A DNA stretch of 55,462 nucleotides, taken from positions 1 through 55,462 of the forward strand of contig JAIPAP010000007.1 of the NCBI GenBank assembly GCA_021740045.1. The letters run 5' to 3'. Below are positions 53,604 through 55,462 of this stretch, in pieces; within the stretch, counting starts at the first letter, position 1, and every line of letters begins with the position of its first letter. Origin of the DNA: Bacteroidales bacterium (GTDB lineage: Bacteria; Bacteroidota; Bacteroidia; Bacteroidales; JAIPAP01). The position numbers and the translations under genes are program-made. The notes beneath the pieces were generated by a model that saw only the letters and a list, made by a program, of their open reading frames with translations, was not told the DNA's origin and did no database searches.

Positions 53604-54254
53604 ATGATCACCATTCAGCAAGCCGTCGATCGCATCGTACGTGAAAAACCATTCATGGAAGAAGCCCTTCACGAAGGATTGATCAATCTTTCGGCATTGG
53701 CGCTGAGCATAAAGCCTCAAGTTGAAGACGTTATTGCCAAACCCGTTAAAAAGGGATCCATTGTGATGGCCTTGAAACGACATGAGCCGGGACGTTTAAT
53801 ACCAATTACCGTTAAAGCACAGCGGTTGGCAAGCAATATCCATAATATCATAGTCAGGTCAAACATCAGTGTTTTTACATTTGAAAATTCCATTAATCTT
53901 TATAGAAAGATCACTGAGTTCTCTAAAAGGCTGCAAATGGAAAAAGGCCTGTTTTTCACCTTTTCCTACGGGGTTTTTGAAACCACTCTAATTGTCAATA
54001 GCAAAGCCGAAAATGATATTCAACAAATGTTTGCCGATGAAAAACAACTCACCCATGAAGATAAGCTGGCTTGTGTAACTCTTTATCTGCCTGACGAAAA
54101 CACTGAGGTGGCCGGTTATTACTATTACATCCTGAAGTTGATTGCCTGGGAGGGAATAAATATCGTCGAAGTATTATCCACCACCAATGAGTTTTCATTG
54201 ATCATACGGGATAAGGATGTGGACAGGGCTTTTTCGGCTTTGAAGCAACAGTGA
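53604..54254 (+). CDS. ACT-domain regulatory protein
   Basis: A 216-aa cytoplasmic protein. The N-terminal 75 residues are helical (MITIQQAVDRIVREKPFMEEALHEGLINLSALA) with a possible winged or HTH-like layout. Two ACT-like segments appear to follow (about 80-135, SNISVFTFENSINLYRKITEF; about 140-215, CVTLYLPDENTEVAGYYYYI and INIVEVLSTTNEFSLIIRDKDVDRAFSAL). The closing pattern, a strand of the NEFSLIIxDKD type then a helix, is that of aspartokinase ACT domains. No kinase domain is attached. A small-molecule (amino acid) sensor is likely. It is divergent from the aspartokinase remnant. Confidence 0.75.
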   Translation: MITIQQAVDRIVREKPFMEEALHEGLINLSALALSIKPQVEDVIAKPVKKGSIVMALKRHEPGRLIPITVKAQRLASNIHNIIVRSNISVFTFENSINLYRKITEFSKRLQMEKGLFFTFSYGVFETTLIVNSKAENDIQQMFADEKQLTHEDKLACVTLYLPDENTEVAGYYYYILKLIAWEGINIVEVLSTTNEFSLIIRDKDVDRAFSALKQQ

Positions 54255-54294
54255 AATGTTGATTTGCGTAAATAAAGGTCCAAACAAAAACCAT

Positions 54295-54302
54295 TATTTT
54301 TG
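54295..54302 (+). promoter_or_regulatory. -7 box of the Nramp-like gene
   Basis: TATTTTTG matches TAnnTTTG, 29 bp before the ATG at 54332. Confidence 0.5.
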
Positions 54303-54331
54303 TGTGCTTCGATTAATTAAATTAAGCTGCC

Positions 54332-55462
54332 ATGTCTATTCGCAAATTCATCCGTATCCTGGGACCCGGCTTGCTGATGGCCGGGGCTGCTGTAGGTGTA
54401 TCCCATCTTGTCCAATCCACACGTGCCGGCGCTAATTACGGCTTCGACCTGGTGTGGATACTCATATTAGCCAATGCAATTAAGTACCCTTTTTTTGAAC
54501 TGGGCACCCGCTATTCCATATCTACTGGTAATAGCCTGGTTGAAGGGTATTACAAAATCGGCCGCTGGGCTTTGATCATTTTCGCAGCGCTTACCTTGCT
54601 TACGATGTTTGCTATCCAAGCCGCCGTAACTATAGTCACAGCCGGGTTATTTGCCAATCTGTTTAATCTGACCATCAGCCCCGTAGTGCTAAGTGCCTTT
54701 ATTCTCATTGCCCTGACGATAATTATCATGGTCGGACAATATTCCATACTCGATAAAGTGATCAAATGGGTGATCATAACCCTGGCAATTTCAACACTTG
54801 CTGCCGTGGTAGTTGGCTTTAACATCGGCTACCATCCCGATCCCGCTTATGCCATTGGTTTCAACTGGGCTAAAAACCTGGACATCCTGTTCGTGATCGC
54901 CTTTATCGGTTGGATGCCGGCCCCTATAGATCTTTCGGTATGGCAATCCGTTTGGACCAAGGCTAAAATCAAGGATATGAAAGGTGAATACCAACTCCGG
55001 CAATCGCTGTTGGATTTACGGATAGGATATATTGGAACCGCTTTGGTAGCTTTGGGATTTCTTACCCTGGGAGCGCTGGTAATGCATGGTAGTAGCATGG
55101 AACTCTCGCCCCAGGGTGTGACATTTGCCGAACAACTGATCAACTTGTATACGGCCAGCCTGGGAGAATGGGCTTATCCTATTATTGCCCTAGCGGCTCT
55201 TACCACCATGATCAGTACCACACTGGCGGTACTGGATGCATACCCCCGGGCACTGAAACCAACTACTGAGCTTCTTGTTCCCTCATTAGCCAAAATTGGG
55301 AACGCAAACGGATGGCTGACCTGGTTCTGGATCATAATTGTAGTGATCGGTACTATTGCTTTGATGGCCTTTTTCCAAAAGACCATGCAATTTATGGTTG
55401 ACCTGGCCACCACCATCTCCTTTGTAACGGCACCCATCCTGGCCTACCTGAATTACCGGGCC
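54332..55462 (+). CDS. Nramp-like divalent metal transporter, 3' end beyond the window
   Basis: An open frame of 377 codons from the ATG at 54332 with no stop before the window ends. The product begins MSIRKFIRILGPGLLMAGAA, the Nramp start, with about ten membrane helices visible (for example WALIIFAALTLLTMFAIQAA, VVLSAFILIALTIIIMVGQ, IALAALTTMISTTLAVLDAY). The canonical first-helix metal motif DPGN is absent: the segment reads GVSHLVQSTRAGANYGF (residues 22-38). The sixth-helix motif MPHN is replaced by GWMPAPIDLSVW. Related proteins with GVSH at this place occur in other Gram-negative bacteria. Import of Mn2+ or Fe2+ therefore cannot be assumed; another cation is possible. Confidence 0.85.
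   Translation, partial: MSIRKFIRILGPGLLMAGAAVGVSHLVQSTRAGANYGFDLVWILILANAIKYPFFELGTRYSISTGNSLVEGYYKIGRWALIIFAALTLLTMFAIQAAVTIVTAGLFANLFNLTISPVVLSAFILIALTIIIMVGQYSILDKVIKWVIITLAISTLAAVVVGFNIGYHPDPAYAIGFNWAKNLDILFVIAFIGWMPAPIDLSVWQSVWTKAKIKDMKGEYQLRQSLLDLRIGYIGTALVALGFLTLGALVMHGSSMELSPQGVTFAEQLINLYTASLGEWAYPIIALAALTTMISTTLAVLDAYPRALKPTTELLVPSLAKIGNANGWLTWFWIIIVVIGTIALMAFFQKTMQFMVDLATTISFVTAPILAYLNYRA

Overview
The window comes from a Bacteroidota (Bacteroidetes) chromosome, most likely a marine or saline member of the Bacteroidales/Marinilabiliales type; this placement is inferred from gene content. The supporting signs are a SusC/SusD pair, a hybrid two-component regulator, C-terminal type IX secretion (T9SS) sorting domains, promoters with the Bacteroidetes -7 box TAnnTTTG, almost no Shine-Dalgarno sequences, and a seven-gene V/A-type ATPase operon whose K subunit carries Na+-binding residues.

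Region 1 (1-20.6 kb) is a fructan polysaccharide utilisation locus (PUL). It holds five GH32-type proteins, a divergently transcribed hybrid sensor with a periplasmic sugar-binding domain (5308-8130), SusC and SusD, and a surface lipoprotein. Two GH32 proteins end in T9SS sorting domains, two are lipoproteins and one has an ordinary signal peptide. Two of the five (176-2671 and 13279-15474) form a LamG-fused subgroup in which the usual nucleophile Asp is replaced by Glu. A two-gene module with a HEPN-like motif lies between the first GH32 pair and the regulator. The non-coding DNA is rich in structure: tandem terminator-like hairpins before the first gene, nested inverted repeats in the regulator/SusC divergent region, and mutually exclusive hairpins after SusD.

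Region 2 (20.6-32 kb) is mixed housekeeping: a DUF4252 protein, a YoaP-like acetyltransferase, an operon of a flavin reductase and two methylthiotransferases (MiaB-like, MtaB), a coiled-coil lipoprotein, a THUMP-type RNA methylase, a small beta-barrel protein, a very short beta-carbonic-anhydrase-like protein and a T9SS-secreted propeller protein. Region 3 (32.1-38.8 kb) has tRNA-Leu and tRNA-Gly with a decayed tRNA-Gly copy between them, mutS, a TrmH-family methylase, an outer-membrane protein, a HipA remnant, a DUF4342 protein, a two-CxxCH lipoprotein and an SGNH-type membrane protein.

Region 4 (38.8-46.6 kb) is the ATPase operon, transcribed on the minus strand in the order E, DUF2764, A, B, D, I, K. 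Region 5 (46.6-52.8 kb) is a coiled-coil membrane protein and a TolC/HlyD/RND efflux operon behind a good Bacteroidetes promoter. Region 6 (52.9 kb to the end) contains a MITE-like palindromic element, the in-frame remnant of an aspartokinase-diaminopimelate decarboxylase fusion, an ACT-domain protein, and the 5' part of an Nramp-like transporter that lacks the canonical metal-binding motif and runs off the window.
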